Source: Sphingomonadales bacterium (GTDB lineage: Bacteria; Pseudomonadota; Alphaproteobacteria; Sphingomonadales; Sphingomonadaceae). From it: a stretch of DNA of 7,949 nucleotides. A program made the translations under genes and the position numbers. The stretch covers positions 1 through 7,949 of the forward strand of contig JANYCM010000184.1 in the NCBI GenBank assembly GCA_025360285.1, written 5' to 3'. The notes under the pieces are model-generated. The model had not been told where the DNA came from. It did not search any database and was given only the letters and a program-made list of their open reading frames with translations. This document shows positions 1 to 6,944 of the stretch, piece by piece (the stretch's first letter is position 1; the number at the start of each line of letters is the position of its first letter).

Positions 1-387
1 GATCGGCACTTCGGCGGCGACGCCCAGCGCGGCAAGGCCCGGCCGGCCCAGGCTGGCATACAGCCCGCCGGCGGCCAGCGCGACCAGCGCCGCCAGGCCG
101 ATGGCAACGCCGGTCAGGGCGCGTGACCCCATGGTGCCATCAGGGTCGGCAGCGATATGCCCGGCGGCGAGCATGCGCCGCTTGATTTCGGTGCGCAGAC
201 CCTCGGCATCGCCGGGCGGGATGGTGCCGGCGGCCAGTTGCACATCGACATCGAACAACTGGTCCCTGAGCACGGCCAGCGTCGCGGCGCGGGCATCGGC
301 GCGCGCTTCCTGCCGCCGCACCAAAGGGATGGTCAGCACGGCGGCCGATACGGCGGCCATCAGGGTGAGAATGATCCAGATGGTCAT
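1..387 (-). CDS. ccmI: Cytochrome c maturation protein CcmI, N-terminal part (cut by window edge)
   Basis: This is the N-terminal 129 codons of CcmI (CycH), the apocytochrome c chaperone of the System I maturation pathway; the gene continues past position 1. The protein starts MTIWIILTLMAAVSAA, a first membrane helix at about residues 3-20. A charged stretch with RRQEARADARAA follows, and then the family-typical segment with DQLFDVDVQLAAGTIPPGDA (about 44-63) and TEIKRRML. A second helix lies at about 82-101. This two-helix N-terminus is the membrane module of CcmI, which in the known family works with CcmF and CcmH in haem ligation. The TPR-containing periplasmic part that binds apocytochrome would lie outside the window. 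The start at 387 is supported by a GGAAAG ribosome-binding site 5 bases upstream. It is the last gene seen in the ccmFGHI operon, 36 bases after ccmH. Confidence 0.85.
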   Translation of the reverse strand, partial: MTIWIILTLMAAVSAAVLTIPLVRRQEARADARAATLAVLRDQLFDVDVQLAAGTIPPGDAEGLRTEIKRRMLAAGHIAADPDGTMGSRALTGVAIGLAALVALAAGGLYASLGRPGLAALGVAAEVPI

Positions 388-392
388 TGCGA

Positions 393-398
393 CTTTCC
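393..398 (-). promoter_or_regulatory. Ribosome-binding site of ccmI
   Basis: On the minus strand GGAAAG lies 5 bases before the ATG at 387-385, inside the 36-base gap between ccmH and ccmI. It supports that start codon, and it is the only junction in this operon not made by overlap. Confidence 0.6.
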
Positions 399-423
399 AG
401 GCGAATTTTGCATCAAGGAATGA

Positions 424-888
424 TCAGCCAAGGGTTTCGATCTCGGCGGCTTCGGCGGCGGTGAGCGGCGCAACATCGGCGGGCCGCTGGCGCCGGCGCC
501 AGGCGAGCAGCCCCGCCCCGCCCAGCCCGAGCACCGCGAACGGCCCCAGCCACAGCACCCAGGTTGCCGGCTCCAGCGGCGGCTTTAACAGCACGAAATG
601 GCCATAGCGGGCGACGATATAGTCCATCGTCGCCGCATCGGATTTGCCCAGCGTCAGTTGTTCGCGCACGACGATGCGCAGGTCGCGCGCCAGCGGCGCA
701 TCACTGTCATCGATCGATTGGTTCTGGCAGACGACGCAGCGCAGATCCTTGGAGATGTTACGGGCGCGCGCTTCGAGCGCCGGGTCCTTGAGCATTTCAT
801 CGGGTTGCACGGCCCCCGCCGGCGCCGCCGGCAGAACGAAGGATGCAGGCGCCGCAATCAACAAGAGCGCAAGCCACAGAAGTTTCAT
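424..888 (-). CDS. ccmH: Cytochrome c maturation protein CcmH (CycL/Ccl2 type)
   Basis: A 154-aa CcmH, the thiol oxidoreductase that handles the CxxCH cysteines of apocytochrome c in the periplasm during haem attachment. A signal peptide or N-terminal helix covers about residues 1-26 (MKLLWLALLLIAAPA). The diagnostic active-site motif LRCVVCQNQSIDDSDAPLA follows, with the redox cysteines C51 and C54. A C-terminal membrane helix spans about 108-129 and ends in RRRQR on the cytoplasmic side. The length matches the short single-domain CcmH of alphaproteobacteria, not the long E. coli form that carries a CcmI-like extension; this agrees with a separate ccmI downstream. I chose the ATG at 888 over in-frame starts further upstream because it begins the hydrophobic signal, overlaps the ccmG stop as ATGA, and has a GAGGG site 7 bases upstream. 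Confidence 0.95.
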   Translation of the reverse strand: MKLLWLALLLIAAPASFVLPAAPAGAVQPDEMLKDPALEARARNISKDLRCVVCQNQSIDDSDAPLARDLRIVVREQLTLGKSDAATMDYIVARYGHFVLLKPPLEPATWVLWLGPFAVLGLGGAGLLAWRRRQRPADVAPLTAAEAAEIETLG

Positions 889-1415
889 GCCTCCGCCCTC
901 AACTTGAGCATCAGCGGCTTGATCGTGCCCTCCCATACTTCGGGCGAAATCGGACCGATCTGCTTGAAACGCACCCGGCCATGCTTGTCGGTGATGAAGC
1001 TTTCAGGAACGCCGGTGACGCCCAGGTCGATGGCGGTGCGACCGCTTTCATCGGCGGCGATCAATTTATACGGGTTGCCAAAGCGGGCGATCCAGTCGCG
1101 GCTGTCCTGCGGCTTGTCCTTCCAGGCGATGCCATAGACCGCAAAGCCTTCGGCGCTGATGCGGGTCAGCACCGGATGTTCCTGTGGGCAGGCGGCGCAC
1201 CAGCTGGCAAAAATGTTGAGCAGCGCCGGTTCGCCGGTGAACGCGGTATTGGCAAAACCGCCGCCCGCCTCGATCGCCGGCAGCGCGAACGCCGGCAGTG
1301 GCCGGTCGATGAGTTGCGACGGCAGTTCCTTGGGGTCTTTCGTCAGCCCAATCCCGAAAATCGCCACCAGCGCCATAAAGGCGATGATCGGCGCAATGAA
1401 CAGGATGCGATTCAT
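885..1415 (-). CDS. ccmG: Thiol:disulfide interchange protein CcmG/DsbE
   Basis: A 176-aa membrane-anchored thioredoxin-fold protein that reduces apocytochrome c (or CcmH) in the periplasm so that haem can be attached. An N-terminal anchor spans about residues 3-23. The thioredoxin fold carries the redox site NIFASWCAACPQE (W72, C73, C76). The cis-proline loop is GVTGVPESF with P137, and GVPE(S/T)F is typical of CcmG. The Ala-Ala pair between the cysteines differs from the more usual Pro-containing CcmG sites but keeps the WCxxC frame. The gene overlaps ccmF upstream and ccmH downstream by ATGA, so translation is probably coupled. There is no strong ribosome-binding site of its own; the sequence before the ATG is GGTGCCGGCCGA. 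Confidence 0.95.
   Translation of the reverse strand: MNRILFIAPIIAFMALVAIFGIGLTKDPKELPSQLIDRPLPAFALPAIEAGGGFANTAFTGEPALLNIFASWCAACPQEHPVLTRISAEGFAVYGIAWKDKPQDSRDWIARFGNPYKLIAADESGRTAIDLGVTGVPESFITDKHGRVRFKQIGPISPEVWEGTIKPLMLKLRAEA
896..900 (-). promoter_or_regulatory. Ribosome-binding site of ccmH
   Basis: GAGGG on the minus strand lies 7 bases before the ATG at 888, with a second GGAGG too close to the start to be used alone. It lies inside the 3' end of ccmG and decides the ccmH start. Confidence 0.55.
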
Positions 1416-3397
1416 TCGGCCGGCACCAGGCCGACGAGCAACCGCGCCGGCAAACGCGTCGGCGCCCCGATGCGGAAACGCCGGTCGGCAAGACTCGCAG
1501 CGCCGCCCATCGCCATCATCAGAGCCCCGAACCAGATCCAGCCGACCAGCGGATGGTGATACAGCCGCACGACGATGCCGCCATTCTGGCTGTCGCCGAT
1601 GGCGATATAACTGTTGCCGAGCAGGCCCGTGCCGATGCCCGCCTCGGTCGTCTGGTTGCGACTGACGGGGTAGAAACGGCGTTCGCTGGTCAGGTCGCGG
1701 GTGCTGCCGCCCAGCAGCCCGGCCTGTGTCACGCTGAACCGCGCCTGCACCGCCTGGTAATTCGGCCCCTGCATCTCGCCGGCGCCGTTCAGCGTCACCG
1801 CCATGGCGCCCAGCTGCACTGTATCACCGGGCCGCATGACCAGGATCTTCGATTCAGCAAAGCCGCTCATCGCCGTCACGCCGCAGAGGGTAACGCCCAG
1901 CCCGGCATGGGCCAGCGCCATGCCGATAACCGCGGCGGGCGTGGTGCGCACCAGCCGTAGCGACAGCCCGCTCGCCCCCTGCCAGCGCCGAGCCAGCACC
2001 ATTATGCCGCCCAAAATCAGCCAGAAGCCCAGCGCGAAACCAAAAGCCGCCAACGCCTTGCCGAAGCCGAGCGCCAGCAACAGCGCGGCAAACACTCCGG
2101 TCACCAACAGCGCCGGCCATTTCAGCTTGGCGGCCACCGTTGCCACACTGTCGCGTTTCCACGCCAGCAAAGGCCCCACCGTTACCAGCAACAGCAGCGG
2201 CACCGACAGCGGCACGAACACCAGATTATAATAGGGCGGCCCGACCGAAATCTTGTCGGTGCTCACTGCCTCCATGATGACAGGGTAGAAGGTGCCGAGG
2301 AACACCACCGCCGTCACCGCCATCAGGAACAGATTGTTGAGCGTCAGCCCGGCTTCGCGGCTGACCCCTGAAAACAGCGCGCCGGATTTGAGCAGCGGCG
2401 CCCGCCAGGCAAACAGCGCCAGCGCCGTGCCGGTGGAGCCGATGATCATGGCGAGGATGAACACCCCGCGCGCCGGATCGACGGCAAAGGCGTGGACCGA
2501 GGTCAGGATGCCCGAACGCACAAGGAAAGTGCCAATCAGGCTCAGCGAAAACGCCAGAATCGCCAGCAATATCGTCCAGCCAGCGAGCGCCTGGCGCTTT
2601 TCGGTGACAATCGCCGAATGCAGCAACGCTGTGCCGAGCAGCCAGGGCATCAGCGAGGCGTTTTCGACCGGGTCCCAGAACCACCAGCCACCCCAGCCGA
2701 GCTCATAATAAGCCCAGAAACTGCCCAAAGCGATGCCGCAGGTCAGCGGAATCCACGCTGCCAGCACCCAGGGCCGCATCCAGCGTGCCCAGGCGGCATC
2801 GGCGCGACCCTCCAGCAGCGCGGCAACCGCAAAGCTGAACGTCACCGAAAAACCGACATAGCCAAGATACAGCAGCGGCGGGTGGAAGACGAGGCCGGGG
2901 TCCTGCAACAACGGATTGAGTTCGGCGCCATCGGCCGGCGCCGGGGACAGCCGGGCAAAGGGGTTGGAGGTGAACAGCGAGAAGGCGAGAAAGGCGACGC
3001 CGATCATCGCCTGCACGCTGAGCACCCGCGCCTGCAGGGATGGCCGCAGATTGCCGCCAAAGCGCCCGATGCCAGCGCCGAACAGCGCCAGGATCAACAC
3101 CCACAGCACCATCGATCCTTCATGATTGCCCCAGGTCGCCGCCAGCCGATACGGCAAGGGCTGTGACAGCGCTGCATGTTCGGCGACCAGCGCCACCGAA
3201 AAATCGGCGCGGGCAAAACAGGCCATCAGCGCAATAAAGGCGATGCCGATCAACACCGCCTGCCACTGCGCCGCGGTGCGCCCGAACGCCATCAGCGCCG
3301 TATCGCCGCGCACAGCCCCCAGCATCGGCAGCAGGCCTTGCGCAATCGCCGTCAACAGCGCCAGGATCAGGGCGAAATGGCCGATTTCGGCAAACAT
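1412..3397 (-). CDS. ccmF: Cytochrome c haem lyase subunit CcmF
   Basis: A 661-aa polytopic membrane protein, the core of the System I holocytochrome c synthetase. It takes haem from holo-CcmE and joins it to CxxCH cysteines in the periplasm. The family hallmarks are all visible: WGNHEGS near residue 89, FHPPLLYLGY with H172, the tryptophan-rich WWD segment GWGGWWFWDPVENAS (about 234-248), LLHS with H260, SVHAFA with H302, and MALAHAGL with H497. These line up with the E. coli residues known as WWD-haem ligands (H173, H303) and b-haem ligands (H261, H491). The length is normal for the family. The reading frame stays open upstream to 3646 but would run into the divergent gene; the start at 3397 (MFAEIGHFALILA) gives the expected first helix. 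It heads the ccmFGHI operon. The usual upstream partner ccmE is not there. Confidence 0.96.
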   Translation of the reverse strand: MFAEIGHFALILALLTAIAQGLLPMLGAVRGDTALMAFGRTAAQWQAVLIGIAFIALMACFARADFSVALVAEHAALSQPLPYRLAATWGNHEGSMVLWVLILALFGAGIGRFGGNLRPSLQARVLSVQAMIGVAFLAFSLFTSNPFARLSPAPADGAELNPLLQDPGLVFHPPLLYLGYVGFSVTFSFAVAALLEGRADAAWARWMRPWVLAAWIPLTCGIALGSFWAYYELGWGGWWFWDPVENASLMPWLLGTALLHSAIVTEKRQALAGWTILLAILAFSLSLIGTFLVRSGILTSVHAFAVDPARGVFILAMIIGSTGTALALFAWRAPLLKSGALFSGVSREAGLTLNNLFLMAVTAVVFLGTFYPVIMEAVSTDKISVGPPYYNLVFVPLSVPLLLLVTVGPLLAWKRDSVATVAAKLKWPALLVTGVFAALLLALGFGKALAAFGFALGFWLILGGIMVLARRWQGASGLSLRLVRTTPAAVIGMALAHAGLGVTLCGVTAMSGFAESKILVMRPGDTVQLGAMAVTLNGAGEMQGPNYQAVQARFSVTQAGLLGGSTRDLTSERRFYPVSRNQTTEAGIGTGLLGNSYIAIGDSQNGGIVVRLYHHPLVGWIWFGALMMAMGGAASLADRRFRIGAPTRLPARLLVGLVPAE

Positions 3398-3500
3398 CGT
3401 GACGCACAACCTCCCCGCGCCGCGACCCGGACGGCAGCCAGCGCAATCTCTCTCTAGCCGATGGGCCGCGAGATGGTAGAGTGGATATCGGTCGCAGGGG
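3398..3500. promoter_or_regulatory. Divergent intergenic region between ccmF and the redox-fusion gene
   Basis: These 103 bases separate two divergent start codons, so they should hold promoters for both the ccm operon and the three-gene redox cluster. I see no good -35/-10 pair on either strand. The only A/T-richer spots are TAGAGTGGATATC around 3477-3489, which contains a GATATC palindrome and could serve as a weak -10 for the plus-strand gene, and a short TCTCTCTC run around 3447-3454. No FNR-type (TTGAT-N4-ATCAA) or CRP-type operator is recognisable. An in-frame TAG at 3477-3479 closes the plus-strand frame upstream, which limits the first gene's start to 3501 or 3513. Confidence 0.5.
3410..3416 (-). 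promoter_or_regulatory. Probable ribosome-binding site of ccmF
   Basis: GGGGAGG on the minus strand lies 12 bases before the ccmF ATG at 3397. The spacing is rather long, but it is the only Shine-Dalgarno-like sequence here and it supports this start over the upstream in-frame extension. Confidence 0.45.
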
Positions 3501-6053
3501 GTGGGGCAGCAGTTGAGCGGGCATTTTCGCATTGCCATTGTCGGTTCGGGGCCGGCGGGGCTCAGCGCCGCCGCCCATGCGGCAACGCTCGGGCTGTCGC
3601 ATGTCCTGCTCGAAAAGACCGCGCATCTGTCCGACACGATCTTCAAATATCAAAAGGGCAAGCATGTCATGGCGACGCCGGCGGCGCTGGTGCTGCGCGC
3701 TGGCGGCGGGCTGGCATTCGCCGCCGGCAAGCGCGAAGGGATTTTGGCGACTTGGCAAACCATGATCGCCGCCGCCGGGGTCAATGTCCGGCTGAACGCC
3801 GAAGTGACGGCGATCACCGGCACCGGCGACCCCATCCCCGGCAGCATCCAGAAGATCGTTACCCGCAAGCGCGACGGCAGCAGCGACGTCCGCGAACTGC
3901 AACGCCTGGCGCCGCCCTATCGCCTGAAACTGGCCGATGGCAGCGAAGTCACCGCCGACGCCGTGGTCTTTGCCATCGGCTTGCAGGGCAACCCCAACCG
4001 CATGGCCTGCCCCGGCGGCGATGGCCCCCAGGTGCAATATCAGCTCGATGATCCGGCCGCCTATAATGACGAACATATCTTCGTCATCGGCGGCGGCGAT
4101 GCCGGTATCGAAAACGCCCTGGGGCTGGCGGCCGACGCGGCGCAGGGCAATATCGTCACCATCATCAACCGATCGGCGGAATTTTCGACCGCCAAGGACG
4201 CCAATGTGAAGGCGTTGATGGCGGCACGCGATGCCGGCCGCATCAGCATCATGACCGAGGCATCAACACGGGCGATCGAACCCGGCTGGATCACCCTGGA
4301 TGGCCGGGACGGCGAGGTCCGCGCCCGCTGCGACCGGGTGATCGCCCGCATGGGGGCGGCGCCGCCGCGCGGCTTTGTCGAAGCCTGCGGGGTGGAATTC
4401 GCCAGCAACGACCGGCTGGCCTATCCCAAATTATCGGCGATGTTCGAATCGACGGCGCCGGGCATCTTTGTCGTCGGCGCGCTGGCCGGCTATCCACTGA
4501 TCAAGCATTGCATGAACCAGGGCCATGATGTCGTTGAATTCATCAACGGCAATACCGCGCTGAAACCCGCCGATGAACCGATATTGGAGGCCAAATTCGC
4601 CGGCCTGCCGGGGCGGCGCTCCGTCAGCGACTGGCTGGAATATCTGCGCAGCCGGGTATCGATTTTGAATGGCATGAGCGCGCTGCAGATGCGCGAATTC
4701 ATGCTCGACAGCGAGGCGCGGGCCTATGCTGCGGGCGCCGTGATCTTTGAACGCAGTGCGCCGGGATCATCGCTGTTCGGCATTGCCGATGGCGACGTGC
4801 TGGTCGAGGTTGATCCGACCAACGCTGCGATCACCGTGCCATTGGGCCAAGGCACGATCTTTGGCGAAGTCGGGCTGATTTCCGGGCGGCGGCGCGGCGC
4901 CACCATCCGTGCCGGCAGCGATTGCATATTGGTCGAAATTTCGCGCAGCGCAGCATTGCGCCTGATGGCGGCGGTGGCGGCGGCGGAACGCGAGGTGACC
5001 CGCATCACCACCCAGCGCAGCCTGCAGCAGATCTTCAAATCCGGGCTGACCCCCGATGATCTGGCCGGCGTCATCGCCTCGGCCAGGGTCGAAACCATCC
5101 GCGCCGGCCAGACCATCATCACCGAAGGCGAAAGCGGCGATGACATCTTCATCATCCGCTCGGGCTCGATGGTTGTTGAGAAGGCGATCGCCGGCAAGCC
5201 AGTGTTTTTGAACTATGTGCCGGCCGGTTCCTTTGTCGGCGAAATGGCGGTGATCGATGGCGGGCCGCGCAGCGCCACGGTGCGCGCCGCCGTCAAATCC
5301 GACGTTATCCGGCTGGCCGGGACGCAGTTTCGCGATCTGCTGGCCGCCAAGCCCGATCTGCTGGCGCGGTTGCGCGCTGAAATGGCCAGCCGCAGCCAGC
5401 TCAACAGCTTCATCGAAGCCAAGAAGGACAGTTTTGGCGGGGTTGTCGAAATGTACACCGGCGTCGCCAACTTCCTCGTCGACAATGGCCTGGGCGAAGC
5501 AACGGACGTGCTGCTGATCGATGAAAAACTCTGCGTCGGCTGCGACAATTGCGAAAAGGCCTGCGCTGACAGCCACGATGGCCTGTCGCGCCTCGATCGC
5601 GAGGCCGGGCGGACCTATGCGCATCTGCACGTGCCGACATCGTGCCGCCACTGCGAACATCCGCATTGCATGGCCGATTGCCCGCCCAATGCCATCCACC
5701 GCGGGCCGACCGGCGAAGTCACCATCGATGACAGCTGCATCGGCTGCGGCAATTGCCAGCGCAACTGCCCCTATGGCGTCATCCGCATGGACAAGGTGCC
5801 GCCGAAAAAGCCCTGGCTGATCAGCTGGCTGTTGTTCGGCCAAGGGCCGGGGCCGGGCGAGCCCGACAGGAAGTGGGCCTACAAACAGAGCCCCAAGGGC
5901 GTCGAAGTGCCCAAAAAGGCCATCAAATGCGACATGTGCAGCGGGCAATCTGGCGGCCCGGCCTGTGTGCGCGCCTGCCCAACCGGCGCCGCCATCCGTG
6001 TCAGCCCCGAACAATTCCTGTCGGTGGCGCTGCTGAACCGGGATGCCGACTGA
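3501..6053 (+). CDS. Fusion oxidoreductase: FAD/NAD(P)H domain, two cyclic-nucleotide-binding domains, four-cluster ferredoxin domain
   Basis: An 850-aa cytoplasmic-type protein with no signal peptide. Residues 10-350 form a thioredoxin-reductase/YpdA-like flavoprotein: IAIVGSGPAG (FAD, G15/G17/G20, E38), a second Rossmann motif VIGGGDAG (about 195-202) for NAD(P)H, and GIFVVGALAG near 321-330. There is no CxxC redox pair. Residues about 395-495 and 515-630 are two CRP-like cyclic-nucleotide-binding domains with phosphate-binding cassettes IFGEVGL...RRRGAT and FVGEMAV...GPRSAT. Residues 665-835 match DmsB/NrfC/HybA-type ferredoxin subunits: C678/681/684/688, C715/718/723/727, C746/749/752/756 and C810/813/822/826, enough for four [4Fe-4S] clusters. 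Inference: electrons pass between NAD(P)H and the membrane protein encoded next, gated by cAMP or a related ligand. The start is GTG at 3501 or TTG at 3513; the latter has GGGG 6 bases upstream. The stop overlaps the next start (TGATG). The true physiological substrate is unknown. Confidence 0.9.
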   Translation: MGQQLSGHFRIAIVGSGPAGLSAAAHAATLGLSHVLLEKTAHLSDTIFKYQKGKHVMATPAALVLRAGGGLAFAAGKREGILATWQTMIAAAGVNVRLNAEVTAITGTGDPIPGSIQKIVTRKRDGSSDVRELQRLAPPYRLKLADGSEVTADAVVFAIGLQGNPNRMACPGGDGPQVQYQLDDPAAYNDEHIFVIGGGDAGIENALGLAADAAQGNIVTIINRSAEFSTAKDANVKALMAARDAGRISIMTEASTRAIEPGWITLDGRDGEVRARCDRVIARMGAAPPRGFVEACGVEFASNDRLAYPKLSAMFESTAPGIFVVGALAGYPLIKHCMNQGHDVVEFINGNTALKPADEPILEAKFAGLPGRRSVSDWLEYLRSRVSILNGMSALQMREFMLDSEARAYAAGAVIFERSAPGSSLFGIADGDVLVEVDPTNAAITVPLGQGTIFGEVGLISGRRRGATIRAGSDCILVEISRSAALRLMAAVAAAEREVTRITTQRSLQQIFKSGLTPDDLAGVIASARVETIRAGQTIITEGESGDDIFIIRSGSMVVEKAIAGKPVFLNYVPAGSFVGEMAVIDGGPRSATVRAAVKSDVIRLAGTQFRDLLAAKPDLLARLRAEMASRSQLNSFIEAKKDSFGGVVEMYTGVANFLVDNGLGEATDVLLIDEKLCVGCDNCEKACADSHDGLSRLDREAGRTYAHLHVPTSCRHCEHPHCMADCPPNAIHRGPTGEVTIDDSCIGCGNCQRNCPYGVIRMDKVPPKKPWLISWLLFGQGPGPGEPDRKWAYKQSPKGVEVPKKAIKCDMCSGQSGGPACVRACPTGAAIRVSPEQFLSVALLNRDAD

Positions 6054-6940
6054 TGGCGGCGCGGGCGAGCGGCAAGGCCATCGCGCGGGCGCCGCGCGAT
6101 ACGGCGCATGAAGGCTTTCTGACCCACAAGCGCAGCCGCTGGCTGAAGGTCGCGCTGGTCATTTCGGCGCTGGCCATCGCGATTTATGCGCTGACCGACC
6201 CGGCGCCGCGGCCGGGAGGCGGCACGGTCGTGGGCTATCTGCTCGGCACCATCGGCGCGCTGCTGATCCTGTGGCTCAGCCTGATCGGCCTCAGGAAGCG
6301 CATCATCACGCGCGGGCCCTATTCCTTGAAGGCCTGGACCAGCGCGCATGTCTGGCTCGGGCTGTCGCTAATCGTCATCGCCACGCTGCACACCGGGTTT
6401 CAGCTCGGCTGGAACGTCCACAGCCTGGCCTATGTGTTGATGATGATCGTCATATTGTCGGGGCTTTATGGTGTGTTCGCCTATGCGCGGCTGCCCGAAC
6501 AGCTCAGCGCCAACCGCAACGAGGCGACCCAGCCGCAGATGCTGGAAGCGATCCGCGCACTCGATGCCCAGCTCGATACCGCCGCCCAGCCGCTGGGCAA
6601 GGAGGAGGCGGATCTGGTGCGGCTGAGCCTGGAAGGCTGCACGATCGGCGGCAGCCTGTGGCAACGCCTGACCGGCCGCTATCCGGATTGCGGCAATGGC
6701 CGGGCGCTGACGGCGGTGCAGGCCATCGTCACGGCCCAGCGGCACAGCGGCAAGGCCGATCCGCGGCTGACGCAGATACTGTTCCTGCTCGAACGCAAGG
6801 CAGCGGCACTGGCCCAGGCGCGGCGCCACATCGGCATCAAGACGCGGCTGGAGCTGTGGCTGTACATCCATGTGCCCGCCACCTTCGCGCTGATTGCCGC
6901 GCTGGCGGCGCATATCCTCACCGTGTTCCTCTATTGGTGA
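6053..6940 (+). CDS. Five-helix membrane protein, probable transmembrane di-heme b cytochrome
   Basis: A 295-aa protein that I cannot assign to a named family. Helices are at about 31-48, 59-80, 98-118, 124-144 and 269-294. Helix 3 holds H99 and H113, and helix 5 holds H273 and H287: both are His-x13-His pairs, as in bc1-type and ferric-reductase-type cytochromes b. By the positive-inside rule (HKRSRWLK before helix 1, LRKRIITRG after helix 2, RRHIGIKTR before helix 5), H99/H273 would bind a heme near the cytoplasm and H113/H287 one near the periplasm. A hydrophilic loop of about 125 residues (145-268) between helices 4 and 5 lies on the cytoplasmic side and contains C196 and C213; it may dock the Fe-S protein. 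The start overlaps the previous stop by one base, so translation is probably coupled. The role as membrane electron carrier is inferred from histidine geometry and neighbours. Confidence 0.8.
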   Translation: MAARASGKAIARAPRDTAHEGFLTHKRSRWLKVALVISALAIAIYALTDPAPRPGGGTVVGYLLGTIGALLILWLSLIGLRKRIITRGPYSLKAWTSAHVWLGLSLIVIATLHTGFQLGWNVHSLAYVLMMIVILSGLYGVFAYARLPEQLSANRNEATQPQMLEAIRALDAQLDTAAQPLGKEEADLVRLSLEGCTIGGSLWQRLTGRYPDCGNGRALTAVQAIVTAQRHSGKADPRLTQILFLLERKAAALAQARRHIGIKTRLELWLYIHVPATFALIAALAAHILTVFLYW

Positions 6941-6944
6941 TGGC

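Noticed and set aside
889..936. Longer ccmH starting at 936 with MGGHDQAADAQ
   Set aside because: The added residues are hydrophilic and lie inside ccmG, ahead of a clear signal sequence; the ATG at 888 overlaps the ccmG stop and has a ribosome-binding site.
843..1559. Plus-strand open frame of 238 codons across ccmH, ccmG and ccmF ends
   Set aside because: It is antisense to three recognised genes, rich in Arg/Ala/Gly, with no domain signature.
3462..3500. tRNA-like segment containing GATGGTAGAGTGG
   Set aside because: It only resembles a D-arm; no anticodon arm, T-arm (GGTTCGA) or matching acceptor stem follows.
3398..3646. Upstream extension of the ccmF reading frame, adding 83 residues
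   Set aside because: It overlaps the divergent gene's coding region, has no membrane character, and places the typical first helix of CcmF far from the start; the ATG at 3397 fits the family length.
3461..4051. Plus-strand frame starting at ATG 3461
   Set aside because: It is out of frame with the FAD-binding motif, and its product is Arg-rich without any recognisable fold.
4767..6014. Long open frame on the minus strand (415 codons)
   Set aside because: It is antisense to the fusion gene, whose motifs are unambiguous; the translation is low-complexity and typical of high-GC antisense frames.
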